Assembly: GCA_937886445.1 (NCBI GenBank)
Contig: CALGBY010000063.1
Location: 1-64,000 of the forward strand
Direction of reading: 5' to 3'
From: an uncultured Clostridia bacterium
GTDB taxonomy: Bacteria > Bacillota > Clostridia > Christensenellales > Aristaeellaceae
Length of the DNA stretch: 64,000 nucleotides
The notes beneath the pieces are model-generated. The model saw nothing but the letters and a program-made list of their open reading frames with translations, ran no database searches and was not told the DNA's origin. The translations under genes and the position numbers were made by a program. This document shows positions 8,493 through 17,418 of the stretch, piece after piece. Positions within the stretch are counted from its first letter, which is position 1. Every line of letters begins with the position of its first letter.

Positions 8493-8825
8493 ATGAAGCG
8501 CAGTCTGTAAGCCGAGTTCTGTCTTGGATGATCATCTATCTACGCGAATCGTTACCGAAACGCTCAAGCGATACTGCGGAAACAGGACGAGCAGCCCATG
8601 TGTTTCCAAGATCTTGCACCGGATGTGGTTTACATGACGGACGAGTCGCCAGGCCGCCGGTGCGCTCTTACCGCACCTTTCCACCCTTACCGTATAAATA
8701 CGGCGGTATCTCTCTGTTGCACTTGCATTGGAGTCGCCTCCACCGGACGTTATCCGGCATCCCGCTCTGTGGTGCTCGGACTTTCCTCATGCCATATGGC
8801 ACGCGATCACCCGGCTGCCTTCATA
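8493..8825 (-). ncRNA. rnpB: RNase P RNA, class A
   Basis: This is the catalytic RNA that trims the 5' end of precursor tRNAs. On the minus strand the universally conserved P4 strand GAGGAAAGTCCGAGC is at about 8775-8790. The conserved core GTGCAACAGAGAGA, the segment GGTAAGAGCGCACCG and the 3' sequence ACAGAACTCGGCTTA follow in family order. Helix P1 can be formed by ATGAAGGCAG at the 5' end and CTGCGCTTCAT at the 3' end, which sets the limits at about 8825 and 8493. The J/P elements are arranged as in class A (E. coli-like) rather than class B of Bacillus. Reading frames across it are spurious. Confidence 0.93.
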
Positions 8826-8833
8826 GCTTTTAA

Positions 8834-8862
8834 AGGTTATCACAAAATCTAATATCCGTCAA
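8834..8862 (-). promoter_or_regulatory. Promoter of rnpB
   Basis: On the minus strand TTGACG (8862-8857) and TAACCT (8839-8834) are 17 bases apart, with a TG extension before the -10. The expected start falls within a few bases of the predicted 5' end of the RNA. Confidence 0.55.
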
Positions 8863-8871
8863 CAGGCAAAA

Positions 8872-9573
8872 TCAAAGCATCACAAGCCTGCCGCAGTTTT
8901 CGCACTCAACAAACTCGCCGTTTTTGATACTTCTGACGGTGCCGGAAGGGAGATTCATATTGCAGCCGCTGCATTTGTCTCCGCTGAGCTTTGAAAGGGG
9001 CGGAACGCTGTGCTTCTTTATCAGCGCATACTTTTCAAGAAGCTCGGCTGATATCCCCTTTTCCTTTTCCTTTGCTTCCGCCTTTAATCCGTCAAGCTCC
9101 GCGAGGCTCTTTTTATATTCAGCGTCATAAACCTCTTTAAGAGCGGTAAACTCACTCTTGTATTTGGCAAAGCGCACCTTTACATCATGCTGGAGACGGT
9201 CCCGGTCCGATGCGTCTTTGCGGATCTTTGAAATCTCTTTTTCATAACCGGCAATATCATCGCTGAGCTTCCTGGCTTCGGCAATATAGGCGTCGGCTTC
9301 TTTACTGTCGGAAGGCGGGTTCTCTTCGATCTTCTTCTGAAGCGTTTTCATTTGCTGATCAACATGAGACATGGCATCCTTCAGCGCCTCAAGACGGTCA
9401 GCCATCATAGAGATCTCATTCTCGATACGCTTATAATTTTTCTGCTGTTCTTCAAGATTATCGTGGCATTTTACAAGCTTTGCCCTGGTAGCGGAATGCT
9501 TGATGTTGTTCTGCATCCTGTCGACCGCGACATCCGCCTTCTGATATTCCCAAAGAAGTTCGAGTTCAGTCAT
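8872..9573 (-). CDS. Coiled-coil protein with C-terminal C4 zinc ribbon
   Basis: The 233-residue protein is mostly charged coiled coil (residues about 15-175). It ends in a zinc ribbon with two cysteine pairs: CSGCNM near residue 203 and CENCGR near residue 225. It belongs to the CT398-like family of C4-type zinc-ribbon proteins, which often sits next to nif3 genes, as it does here 21 bases downstream. Family function is not settled; roles in nucleic-acid or protein-complex assembly have been suggested. It is the last gene of the dnaG-rpoD-trmK-nif3 run. Confidence 0.85.
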   Translation of the reverse strand: MTELELLWEYQKADVAVDRMQNNIKHSATRAKLVKCHDNLEEQQKNYKRIENEISMMADRLEALKDAMSHVDQQMKTLQKKIEENPPSDSKEADAYIAEARKLSDDIAGYEKEISKIRKDASDRDRLQHDVKVRFAKYKSEFTALKEVYDAEYKKSLAELDGLKAEAKEKEKGISAELLEKYALIKKHSVPPLSKLSGDKCSGCNMNLPSGTVRSIKNGEFVECENCGRLVML

Positions 9574-9594
9574 TATAATCCCCCTTTCGTCTGA

Positions 9595-10353
9595 TCAGGA
9601 AAAAAGATCCTGTTCGGACGGATAGACTTTCACATTATATTTTACTACCAGTTCGGAATTTTGTAAAGTATCGCAGAGAATCGGAACGAGAATGCGTTCC
9701 GTTCCGTAATGTGTGGCATCCATAAGCACAAAACCGTCCATCGAAGCAGCCAGCGCATTGTGATGACGCACTTCACCCGTGATCAATATATCAGCACCGG
9801 CTTCCATTGCCTGAGTGTATCCGATATCGTATGCGCCGCCTGCAACAGCTATGGTATCTATGCGTTTAGCTTTATTCCCATATATGCGGACAGATACGCC
9901 CAGCAATTGCTCAACCGCACTGCCGAGTTCTTCCGCTGTGATCGATTTTTCCGTCTCACCAATGTACAAAAATCCTTCCGGGCGGATGTTGGACAGTTTC
10001 AGCCCCCGGGCAATGCACGCGCTGCCGCTCAGACCGGAAAGATCAAGATTTGTATGCGCGCTGATGACCGAAATGTTATTTCTGACCAGTCTGCAAAGGA
10101 TCCTTCCCTCCGGATCATCTTCAGTCAGATCTTTTCTCGCGTGGAATAAAAGCGGATGATGCGATACGATCAGATCCGCACCGACTTTGATTGCTTCTTC
10201 AACAGCGTTCTCCGTTACATCAAGAGTAACAAGGATCGCGTGAACATCACGATCCTTTTTTCCTACATTCAGCCCTGAATTATCAAAGCTCTCCTGTGTA
10301 TCATACGGCGCAATTGAATCAATAAATTCATATATATCCTTTACCTTCAGCAC
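9595..10353 (-). CDS. Nif3-like dinuclear metal-centre protein
   Basis: This is a member of the NIF3/YqfO family, hexameric proteins with a two-metal site. Family members are annotated as GTP cyclohydrolase I type 2 homologues, but their role in the cell is unclear. Seen are SFDNSGLNVG near residue 23, the metal ligands VSHHPLLFH near residue 65 and SAHTNLD near 100, and ITGEVRHHNAL near 190. The start is GTG at 10353, preceded by GGAGGTGAT. It overlaps the end of trmK by 26 bases, so the two are translationally coupled. Confidence 0.9.
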   Translation of the reverse strand: MLKVKDIYEFIDSIAPYDTQESFDNSGLNVGKKDRDVHAILVTLDVTENAVEEAIKVGADLIVSHHPLLFHARKDLTEDDPEGRILCRLVRNNISVISAHTNLDLSGLSGSACIARGLKLSNIRPEGFLYIGETEKSITAEELGSAVEQLLGVSVRIYGNKAKRIDTIAVAGGAYDIGYTQAMEAGADILITGEVRHHNALAASMDGFVLMDATHYGTERILVPILCDTLQNSELVVKYNVKVYPSEQDLFS

Positions 10354-10996
10354 GATTTATCACCTCCGTAAGCCATTCTATATGCGTTTGTGCTTCTATG
10401 CTGTTTTTTACAGCACTCTCTACACGAATACGCCATTTGTAATATGCTACTGTCACTGAATCGGTATGTGAAGACAAAGCGGATCCGAGATAGAATCTTT
10501 TCTCATCAGCAACTTCGGTTCCGGGCACAGCAAGCATCACCACATAGAATCTTCCTGCTGAAAGGACAGCTCTTTCGTCATCTATTCTGTATCCGATCTC
10601 GCAAAGCGTTCGTCTGAGTATTTCAGGATCTGTCTGGGGGCATAGTACAAGCGATGCGCCGTGAAGTTTCTCTTCTCCCCTTCTGATTATTCCCGAAATC
10701 ACCTCTCCCCCGATCCCGCAAATGCATATTCCGTTTACCGGCCTGCTCAGCGCCTCAAGCCCGTTGCCTGAGCAAAAATCCGCCATGCCTGTGATCCCGT
10801 GTTTTTCAAACAGAATTTCCGCTTTTTTCAGCGACAGCGGGCTTATATCCGTAACGATCACATGCTTTGCTTTTCCGGAATAAAGAAGATTACACGAAAG
10901 CCGCCCGTGATCGGCGCCTATATCAGCGGCGATATCACAGGCGGGAAACATATCAAGAACAGTTTTCAGACGGTCGTCGATTCCCGGAAGCAGCAT
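10328..10996 (-). CDS. trmK: tRNA (adenine-22-N1)-methyltransferase
   Basis: TrmK (YqfN) adds m1A22 to tRNA in Gram-positive bacteria. The 222-residue protein shows the SAM-binding strand DIAADIGADHGRLS near residue 20, the acidic end of strand 2 in VIVTDISP near 49, and ICICGIGGE near 92. It starts one base after the rpoD stop codon and overlaps nif3. The rpoD-trmK-nif3 order is the classic Bacillota arrangement, which supports the call. Confidence 0.9.
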   Translation of the reverse strand: MLLPGIDDRLKTVLDMFPACDIAADIGADHGRLSCNLLYSGKAKHVIVTDISPLSLKKAEILFEKHGITGMADFCSGNGLEALSRPVNGICICGIGGEVISGIIRRGEEKLHGASLVLCPQTDPEILRRTLCEIGYRIDDERAVLSAGRFYVVMLAVPGTEVADEKRFYLGSALSSHTDSVTVAYYKWRIRVESAVKNSIEAQTHIEWLTEVINRAEGKGYI

Positions 10997-10997
10997 G

Positions 10998-12095
10998 TCA
11001 GTCCAGATAATCCTTCAGTTTTTTGCTTCTTGAGGGGTGACGGAGCTTGCGTAATGCCTTTGCCTCGATCTGGCGAATGCGTTCACGCGTTACCTTGAAC
11101 TCTTTGCCCACTTCCTCCAGCGTACGCTGATGGCCGTCATCAAGACCAAACCTGAGACGAAGTACTTTTTCCTCGCGCGGGGTCAGCGTGTCCAGCACAT
11201 CCCAAAGCTGTTCTTTCATCAAAGTGTGAGAAGCGGCTTCAGCAGGCGCGGGCGCTTGTTCATCCTCGATAAAGTCTCCAAGATGGCTGTCTTCCTCTTC
11301 ACCGATAGGTGTTTCAAGAGAAACCGGCTCCTGCGCCACCTTGATGATCTCACGAACCTTGCTTTCGGTGATCCCCATTGCTTTCGCGATCTCTTCCGGA
11401 GTAGGCTCGCGTCCGTATTCCTGCAGCAACTGCCTTGAGATGCGGATCAGCTTGTTGATGGTTTCCACCATGTGCACAGGGATACGGATAGTGCGTGCCT
11501 GATCGGCGATCGCTCTGGTGATCGCCTGTCTGATCCACCAGGTAGCATAGGTGGAAAACTTGTAACCCTTACGGTAATCAAATTTTTCGACTGCTTTGAT
11601 CAAGCCGAGATTGCCTTCCTGAATAAGATCCAGAAAAAGCATACCGCGTCCGACATATCTTTTGGCTATGGATACAACAAGGCGCAGATTGGCTTCAGCC
11701 AGCTTTTTCTTTGCTTCCTCATTGCCCTCTTCCATTTGCTTTGCGATCTCGATCTCTTCATCCGCTGTAAGAAGCGGAACAGTACCGATCTCTTTCAGAT
11801 ACATCCTGACCGGGTCATCGGTGCTGATTCCGTCTGTTACAGAATCATCCAGTTCCTGTACGAGAAACGCGTTATCCTCCGGGAGAACCGTATTATCTTC
11901 CGACGTGTCCTTCGTTACCTGAATACCCTGATTTTCAATATCATCAAGTATTGTTTCAAACTGTTCCGGATCGATCTCATATGATGATAGTCTTGAAATG
12001 ATCTCGTCATAAGTCAGCGATCCCTTTGCTTTACCGATGGTATAAAGCTCCTGAAGCTTACTGAGTGTTCTCTCATCTGTCAACTGTTCGCTCAA
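10998..12095 (-). CDS. rpoD: Primary sigma factor RpoD (SigA)
   Basis: The housekeeping sigma factor directs RNA polymerase to TTGACA/TATAAT promoters, which are abundant in this window. Region 1.1 is followed by DDPVRMYLKEIG (region 1.2), the region 2 core VGRGMLFLDLIQEGN and YKFSTYATWWIRQAI, region 3, and region 4 with the helix-turn-helix RTLEEVGKEFKVTRERIRQIE. I prefer the TTG start at 12095 (365 residues) because GGGAGGA lies eight bases upstream. An ATG seven codons earlier, at 12116, has no ribosome site and lies six bases from the dnaG stop. It is co-transcribed with dnaG. Confidence 0.95.
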   Translation of the reverse strand: MSEQLTDERTLSKLQELYTIGKAKGSLTYDEIISRLSSYEIDPEQFETILDDIENQGIQVTKDTSEDNTVLPEDNAFLVQELDDSVTDGISTDDPVRMYLKEIGTVPLLTADEEIEIAKQMEEGNEEAKKKLAEANLRLVVSIAKRYVGRGMLFLDLIQEGNLGLIKAVEKFDYRKGYKFSTYATWWIRQAITRAIADQARTIRIPVHMVETINKLIRISRQLLQEYGREPTPEEIAKAMGITESKVREIIKVAQEPVSLETPIGEEEDSHLGDFIEDEQAPAPAEAASHTLMKEQLWDVLDTLTPREEKVLRLRFGLDDGHQRTLEEVGKEFKVTRERIRQIEAKALRKLRHPSRSKKLKDYLD

Positions 12096-12122
12096 GATGT
12101 CATTCCTCCCGATCATTGGCCG

Positions 12123-13886
12123 TCATGTTGATGCTTTGTATGTATTGAGCAGTTTCATCAGACGCATGATTTCCTGCATCGTCTCATTTCTCTTATCAGC
12201 ATCTGTGATACTGCTAATTTCTTCTTTCAGTTCGTCGATTTTCTTCTCGGTATTCGATATTCTGAGGGTTTTCAGGCAGTCCTGCAGTGCGGCTGCATGG
12301 TTATCCTTCATATCGTCAGCACACATCGCGAATGTCTCGCTCAGCATTGCCCGGTCGATACTGTCCTCCGCTTCCTCCATGATCTGCTCGGCACGTATGC
12401 CTGAGATCAGCTTTTCAGCAGTCTTGGAAAAAAGCGGGTACGAAAAATCCTCTTTATTGATCAGGCCTTCCGGTACGGCTTTCAAAAGAAGCATGCATAC
12501 CAGTGTCTGTTCCGCTTTGAACGCCTTGTCTTTTTTGTCCCGTTCGTCTTTTCCCCGTCTGGCTGCAGGCTGTGCAGGTCTCATATTCAGCATGGAAGGA
12601 ACTGCCTTAGTGACCCCGATCTGAGAATAAAGCACATCCTTTGCAAAGCCGGTCTTCGACGAAAGATATTCGATGTAGATCTCGATATCGACCGGATCCT
12701 TTACCCCTTTGAGCACCTCTGCACAGCTTTTCGCAGCATCAGCTCTTCCCGCGGGATCGGCAAGATCTGCCTTCCCGAGTATCCTGTTCATCAGAAAATG
12801 CACTGCGGTATCAGGCGTAAGGCCCATAAACGCTTCTTTCCCATTTTGGCGCACATATTCGTCCGGATCGATCCCCGGCGGAAGCTGCAGCACCTTTACG
12901 GGGATATCTTCCGATGCAAAGATGCCGATCGCTCTTTCAATCGCATGCTGACCCGGTTCATCACCGTCGTAACAGATCCATATTTCGGGGCAGAACCTGT
13001 GAAGAAGCCTCGCCTGTTCAACTGTCAGCGAAGTACCGAGTGTTGCTACCGCACCGGTGATCCCCGCCTGCCAGAGAGATATCACATCCATGTATCCTTC
13101 TGTCAGGATGATCCGCTTCAGTCCGCGTTCTTTCTTTATCAGATTGGCCGCGAAAACACCCAGACGTTTGTTGAAAACGGGGGTATCTGAAGTGTTGAGG
13201 TACTTTGGTTTCGCATCCCCCATCGTTCTTCCGCCGAACCCGATCACCTGACCTGACGCATCAATGATCGGAAAAATCGCTCTGTTTCGAAACATATCGA
13301 AGCAGCCGTTTTCCTTTTTGACACATAGTCCCGCAAGTGCTGCATCTTCCTCCGAATAGCCAAGCCCTTTTAGATAAGTCAGTACTGCATCCCACGCGTC
13401 CGGCGCGGCACCGAGACCGAATTTGCGTATCACCTGATCAGTCAGTCCTCTGGAATAGAGGTATTGCAGTACCGCTCTTCCCTCCTCTTTCCACAGACAA
13501 TCATGATAGAACCTTGCTGCCTCGGTATTGATCGCTTTCAGCCTGTCACGAATGGAACGCTTTTTTTCCCACTCCGGGTCCTCAGTGATGTTCGGCGGGG
13601 GCATTCTGTACATGTCTCCCAGAAACAGCGCGGCGTCTGAATAATTCAGATGCTCCATTTCCGAAATGAACTGTACTACATTTCCTCCGGCCTTACAGCC
13701 AAAGCAGTAATACAGATTGGCATCGGCTGTAACGGAGAATGACGGAGTTTTCTCATTGTGAAAAGGGCAAAGCCCCCAATATCGCTTACCGTCTTTCTTA
13801 AGCGCGACATACCTGGATACTACATCACAGATATTCGCTTTTGCATACAATTCATCGAGCCATTGCTGCGGCAGTCTTCCGCCCAT
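12123..13886 (-). CDS. dnaG: DNA primase
   Basis: Primase makes the RNA primers for DNA replication. The 587-residue protein has the CHC2 zinc finger (Cys40, His43, Cys61, Cys64 in CPFHNEKTPSF and YYCFGC), the catalytic core, the Toprim motifs LTEGYMDVISL near 263 and YDGDEPG near 310, and a C-terminal helicase-binding region with a charged helical end. It is the first gene of the dnaG-rpoD-trmK-nif3 run, downstream of a parB terminator. Confidence 0.95.
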   Translation of the reverse strand: MGGRLPQQWLDELYAKANICDVVSRYVALKKDGKRYWGLCPFHNEKTPSFSVTADANLYYCFGCKAGGNVVQFISEMEHLNYSDAALFLGDMYRMPPPNITEDPEWEKKRSIRDRLKAINTEAARFYHDCLWKEEGRAVLQYLYSRGLTDQVIRKFGLGAAPDAWDAVLTYLKGLGYSEEDAALAGLCVKKENGCFDMFRNRAIFPIIDASGQVIGFGGRTMGDAKPKYLNTSDTPVFNKRLGVFAANLIKKERGLKRIILTEGYMDVISLWQAGITGAVATLGTSLTVEQARLLHRFCPEIWICYDGDEPGQHAIERAIGIFASEDIPVKVLQLPPGIDPDEYVRQNGKEAFMGLTPDTAVHFLMNRILGKADLADPAGRADAAKSCAEVLKGVKDPVDIEIYIEYLSSKTGFAKDVLYSQIGVTKAVPSMLNMRPAQPAARRGKDERDKKDKAFKAEQTLVCMLLLKAVPEGLINKEDFSYPLFSKTAEKLISGIRAEQIMEEAEDSIDRAMLSETFAMCADDMKDNHAAALQDCLKTLRISNTEKKIDELKEEISSITDADKRNETMQEIMRLMKLLNTYKAST

Positions 13887-13965
13887 CAGTACATCACCCT
13901 CATAATGATTCGCCGGAAAACCGATATTTCCTGCAGGGTTTACAGCAAAATAACCAATAACATAA

Positions 13966-13992
13966 AACCGTTCCCCGAAAAGGAGAACGGTC
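13966..13992 (-). terminator. Terminator after parB
   Basis: On the minus strand ACCGTTCTCC pairs with GGGGAACGGT around a short loop, followed by TTTAT. The seven outer base pairs (13967-13973 with 13985-13991) are perfect. The dnaG start is about 80 bases further on. Confidence 0.6.
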
Positions 13993-14006
13993 CGTATTGA
14001 AAGTCC

Positions 14007-14864
14007 TTATCTGTTTTCCAGGTATTCCATACAGGAATAGATCGCTTCCAGTTCATCTCTTGTTGAATACTGAAGAACTACCTTTCCCTTATTCACGCTG
14101 CCTGAGATCTGTGTTTTTACACCGAACACAGAACGCAGCCGCTCTTCAAGATCCGTAAGCTCAGGAACTGAGCGGACATGCTTATTCTCGGGACGCTCGG
14201 GCGCTTTATTGCTCACAGAACGGCACAGTGATTCTGTCTCCCGCACGCTCAGCCCGTTTTTCACGATTTTCTCGGCTATTGATATCTGATCAGACGGATT
14301 CTGAAGGGAACACAGTGCTCTTGCGTGCCCCTCGCTGATCTTGCCGTTTAATGTCATATCAATAACGCTTTCCGGTAATGAAAGTATCCTTAACAGGTTT
14401 GTGATCACCGATCTTGACTTGCCCAGCCGCTTTGCGGCGGTTTCCTGAGTATAGCTGCATTTTTCGATCAGTGAACGGATCGCTCTCGCCTCGTCAATGC
14501 AGTTCAGATCCTCTCTCTGAAGGTTTTCGATCAGGGCGGCTTCCATCTTATCCGTTTCGCTCATATCGCGTACGATGCACGGGACAGTTTCCAATCCTGC
14601 TTTTCTTGCGGCTCTGTATCGCCTTTCTCCTGCTATAATCCGGTATCTTCCTTCCGTTTCTACAACGATCAATGGCTGCAGAATACCGGCGCTTCTGATA
14701 CTTTCCGCAAGCTCCCCGATATTTTCTTCATTAAAGTTCTGCCTTGGCTGCAGCGGATCCCTGTCTATATCGTTGATAGAGATCTCCCTTACTGTATTTG
14801 CACTGCCCGTTTCCGCATCAGGCAGCAAAACATCCAAACCTCTTCCGAGTGCTGTTTTCTTCAT
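14007..14864 (-). CDS. parB: Chromosome partitioning protein ParB
   Basis: ParB (Spo0J) is a CTP-dependent DNA clamp that loads at parS and helps segregate the origin. The 285-residue protein has the N-terminal MKKTALGRGLDVLL segment that contacts ParA, the ParB/Srx domain with the CTP-binding motif GERRYRA near 79, the ENLQRED box near 113, a helix-turn-helix (TQETAAKRLGKSRSV near 138) and a C-terminal dimer domain. It begins seven bases after parA. No parS palindrome was found in the window. Confidence 0.95.
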   Translation of the reverse strand: MKKTALGRGLDVLLPDAETGSANTVREISINDIDRDPLQPRQNFNEENIGELAESIRSAGILQPLIVVETEGRYRIIAGERRYRAARKAGLETVPCIVRDMSETDKMEAALIENLQREDLNCIDEARAIRSLIEKCSYTQETAAKRLGKSRSVITNLLRILSLPESVIDMTLNGKISEGHARALCSLQNPSDQISIAEKIVKNGLSVRETESLCRSVSNKAPERPENKHVRSVPELTDLEERLRSVFGVKTQISGSVNKGKVVLQYSTRDELEAIYSCMEYLENR

Positions 14865-14871
14865 ATCATGT

Positions 14872-15630
14872 TCACCTGTTCTTCCTGATTATTTCTCTCG
14901 CGAGGTTCTGATACGCTTCGGCTCCGGCACAGCGCTTATCATACAGATTGATCGGCAGCCCATGGCTGGGGGCTTCTCCGAGACGAACATTGCGCGGTAT
15001 AGCGGTAGAAAAAACTTTTCCCTTGAAATGCTTTTTCACTTCATTGACTACCTGAATACAAAGATTTGTTCTGCCGTCAAACATCGTCAGCACAATACCT
15101 TCTATGTCAAGCGAAGCATTGATACCATGCCTCACACGCTGTATCGTGTTCATCAGGGCGGATACGCCCTCCAAAGCAAAGTATTCACACTGTATCGGGA
15201 TCAATACGCTTTGCGCCGCAGCCAATGCGTTTACCGTAAGCAAACCGAGAGACGGCGGACAGTCGATGATGATATAGTCAAACAGGTTTCTGGCCTGTTC
15301 TATCACCGCACGCAGACGAAACTCCCGTCTTTCAACGGATACAAGTTCTATTTCTGCTCCGGATAAACGGATATCGGAAGGCAAAACAAAGAGCCCCTGT
15401 TGTACGGAAGGAAACACGGAATTTTCAAGTGTCGTTTTTGCCGCGAGCAGTTCATATACAGTTCTGCTGCCGGCCTTTACGCCCAGTCCGCTTGATGCAT
15501 TTCCCTGAGGGTCAAGATCGACCAGAAGCACTTTCCTGCTTTCTGCAGCCAGTGCTGCAGCGAGGTTGATCGCTGTAGTTGTTTTCCCTACGCCGCCCTT
15601 TTGATTTGCGACTGCAATAATCTTTCCCAT
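14872..15630 (-). CDS. parA: Chromosome partitioning ATPase ParA
   Basis: ParA (Soj) is a deviant Walker ATPase that works with ParB in origin segregation and modulates DnaA. The 252-residue protein has KGGVGKTTT near residue 10, the LLVDLDPQGN switch near 38 and DCPPSLG near 120. The ATG at 15630 is preferred over the in-frame GTG two codons upstream because GGAAG then sits at proper distance. parA and parB form one operon divergent from dnaA, which marks this region as near the replication origin in the usual bacterial plan. Confidence 0.95.
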   Translation of the reverse strand: MGKIIAVANQKGGVGKTTTAINLAAALAAESRKVLLVDLDPQGNASSGLGVKAGSRTVYELLAAKTTLENSVFPSVQQGLFVLPSDIRLSGAEIELVSVERREFRLRAVIEQARNLFDYIIIDCPPSLGLLTVNALAAAQSVLIPIQCEYFALEGVSALMNTIQRVRHGINASLDIEGIVLTMFDGRTNLCIQVVNEVKKHFKGKVFSTAIPRNVRLGEAPSHGLPINLYDKRCAGAEAYQNLAREIIRKNR

Positions 15631-15775
15631 TCTCACACTTCCACAGATATATTGAGCATATAATACGATACCACATAAAGCTTAAAAAGTCTATTATAAT
15701 TCAAATAACATTCATCCTCATCAAAAGCTTCTGAAGCATTCCTGTACAGGATGCCGCTTTTGCATTTTTCTTCTA

Positions 15776-15804
15776 TTGCTAAATCCATCGTAATCTGCTA
15801 AAAT
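15776..15804 (+). promoter_or_regulatory. Promoter of dnaA
   Basis: TTGCTA at 15776-15781 and TAAAAT at 15799-15804 are 17 bases apart. The predicted leader is about 120 bases. No clear cluster of DnaA boxes is visible between parA and dnaA. Confidence 0.5.
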
Positions 15805-15932
15805 ATTCCAGCAGGTCAGAAAATCGATGTTGTTTTTGCATCGTCAGGATTCGGCTGACACACATGAACCTGTTTATTTTCTTTATCATACCGTTCCAGC
15901 CTGCAGTGATCGCACATCCGGGAGGGTTGTTC

Positions 15933-17270
15933 TTGAATAAAGATATTCTTTGGGAAAAAGCCTGTGTACTCATTCGTGACGAACTGAATGAGGTGACATA
16001 CAATACCTGGATCGTGTCCGGGCTAAAAGCACTCTCATTTGAAAACGACTGTTTTGTGCTTGAGGCAATAACACCGTTCTATTGCAATATCATCAGACAG
16101 CGATATATCAACCTGATAAATACATGCCTTACGCAGGCAGCGCAGCGTCCGGTCAGTGTCTCGGTGCTTACTCCCGCGGAAGCAGAGGAACACAAGACTG
16201 TTAAGGAACAGAAAAGCGCTCCTGTGAACGAAAGCAAAACCATACTGAATCCAAAATATACATTCGATACATTTGTTGTCGGAAATAATAACCGTTTCGC
16301 GCATGCGGCATCGCTTGCTGTAGCCGAAGCGCCAGCCGATGCCTATAATCCGCTTTTTATCTACGGTGGCGTAGGTCTCGGAAAAACGCATCTTATGCAT
16401 GCGATCGGTCATTTTGTTCTTGCTCAGAACCCGGAAACGCGTATCAGTTATCTGACAAGTGAAGAATTCACTAATGAAGTGATCTCATCCATTCAGGACA
16501 GAAAGGCTTCCTCCAACTTCAGAGAAAAATACCGCAACATAGATATTCTGATGATCGACGATATTCAGTTTATTGCCGGTAAGGAAAGGACCCAGGAAGA
16601 GTTTTTCCATACATTCAATGCCCTTCACGATAACGGAAAACAGATCATCATCACTTCCGACCGTCCGCCCAAGGAGATCCCGAAGCTTGAAGAAAGGCTT
16701 TGCAGCCGTTTTGAATGGGGTCTTCTGGCTGATATCTCAAAGCCCGATCTTGAAACCCGCATTGCGATCCTTCGTAAAAAAGCAGAGACTGATCATCTGG
16801 ATATTGATGAAAATGTTCTCGAAATGATCGCCGAAAACATCTCCAGCAACATCCGTGAGCTGGAGGGCTGCCTTACAAGGCTCGTGCTGTACTCATCCCT
16901 TTCCGCTCTTTCCGATCAGCCGATCACCGTCGCTCTTGCGCGGGAAGCACTTTCCGATGTGTTCAGCAAAAACAGTCCTCACGTGCTGAACTGTGATGAT
17001 GTCATGATGGCCGTTGCGGAATACTACGGTGTTACTTCTGATGATCTGCGTTCTCCCAAGCGTCAGCGTGCCGTTGCCGTTCCGAGACAAGTCGCCATGT
17101 ATATATGCAGAGACATGGTAAACGCTTCTCTTCCTGTGATCGGGAACGCCTTCAACAGAGATCATACTACAGTGATGCACGCCTGTGATAAGGTAAGTGA
17201 AGAGTTGAAGACCTCAATATCACTCAAGAACCTCATTTCCGATATCGAACATAAACTGAATAATAACTGA
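15933..17270 (+). CDS. dnaA: Replication initiator DnaA
   Basis: DnaA binds the origin and opens DNA as an ATP-bound oligomer. The protein has the N-terminal helicase-loading domain, the AAA+ Walker A GGVGLGKTHL near residue 152, Walker B ILMIDDIQF near 213, and the domain IV signature PRQVAMYICRDM to FNRDHTTVMHA near 390-415. I chose the TTG at 15933 (445 residues, the normal family length) because GGGAGGG is six bases upstream. An upstream ATG at 15864 would add 23 hydrophobic residues foreign to DnaA. dnaN does not follow; a wall-protein gene does. Confidence 0.95.
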   Translation: MNKDILWEKACVLIRDELNEVTYNTWIVSGLKALSFENDCFVLEAITPFYCNIIRQRYINLINTCLTQAAQRPVSVSVLTPAEAEEHKTVKEQKSAPVNESKTILNPKYTFDTFVVGNNNRFAHAASLAVAEAPADAYNPLFIYGGVGLGKTHLMHAIGHFVLAQNPETRISYLTSEEFTNEVISSIQDRKASSNFREKYRNIDILMIDDIQFIAGKERTQEEFFHTFNALHDNGKQIIITSDRPPKEIPKLEERLCSRFEWGLLADISKPDLETRIAILRKKAETDHLDIDENVLEMIAENISSNIRELEGCLTRLVLYSSLSALSDQPITVALAREALSDVFSKNSPHVLNCDDVMMAVAEYYGVTSDDLRSPKRQRAVAVPRQVAMYICRDMVNASLPVIGNAFNRDHTTVMHACDKVSEELKTSISLKNLISDIEHKLNNN

Positions 17271-17283
17271 TCGATTTATCATA

Positions 17284-17306
17284 GCACGCCGTCAGGCGTG
17301 TTTTTT
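17284..17306 (+). terminator. Terminator after dnaA
   Basis: CACGCC (17285-17290) pairs with GGCGTG (17295-17300) around a four-base loop, followed by six T residues. Confidence 0.75.
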
Positions 17307-17357
17307 GTTTATAAACAAATAATATTACGAATATTTGTCAATTGTTACATAAATTTA

Positions 17358-17386
17358 TTGACTATGTAATAATTTCGTAATATAAT
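17358..17386 (+). promoter_or_regulatory. Strong promoter of the SH3-repeat protein
   Basis: TTGACT (17358-17363) and TATAAT (17381-17386) are separated by 17 bases, within an AT-rich stretch. This is one of the best sigma-A matches in the window. Confidence 0.7.
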
Positions 17387-17418
17387 AGAAACGATCAATT
17401 TGGAAGGAAGTGTCAGCT

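Noticed and set aside
8489..8852. Two short plus-strand open frames
   Set aside because: They lie opposite the RNase P RNA, whose conserved core fully explains the sequence.
13887..17418. parS site or DnaA-box cluster
   Set aside because: I looked for TGTTTCACGTGAAACA-like and TTATCCACA-like sequences around parAB and dnaA. Only weak single partial matches occur, such as TTCCACA near 15640.
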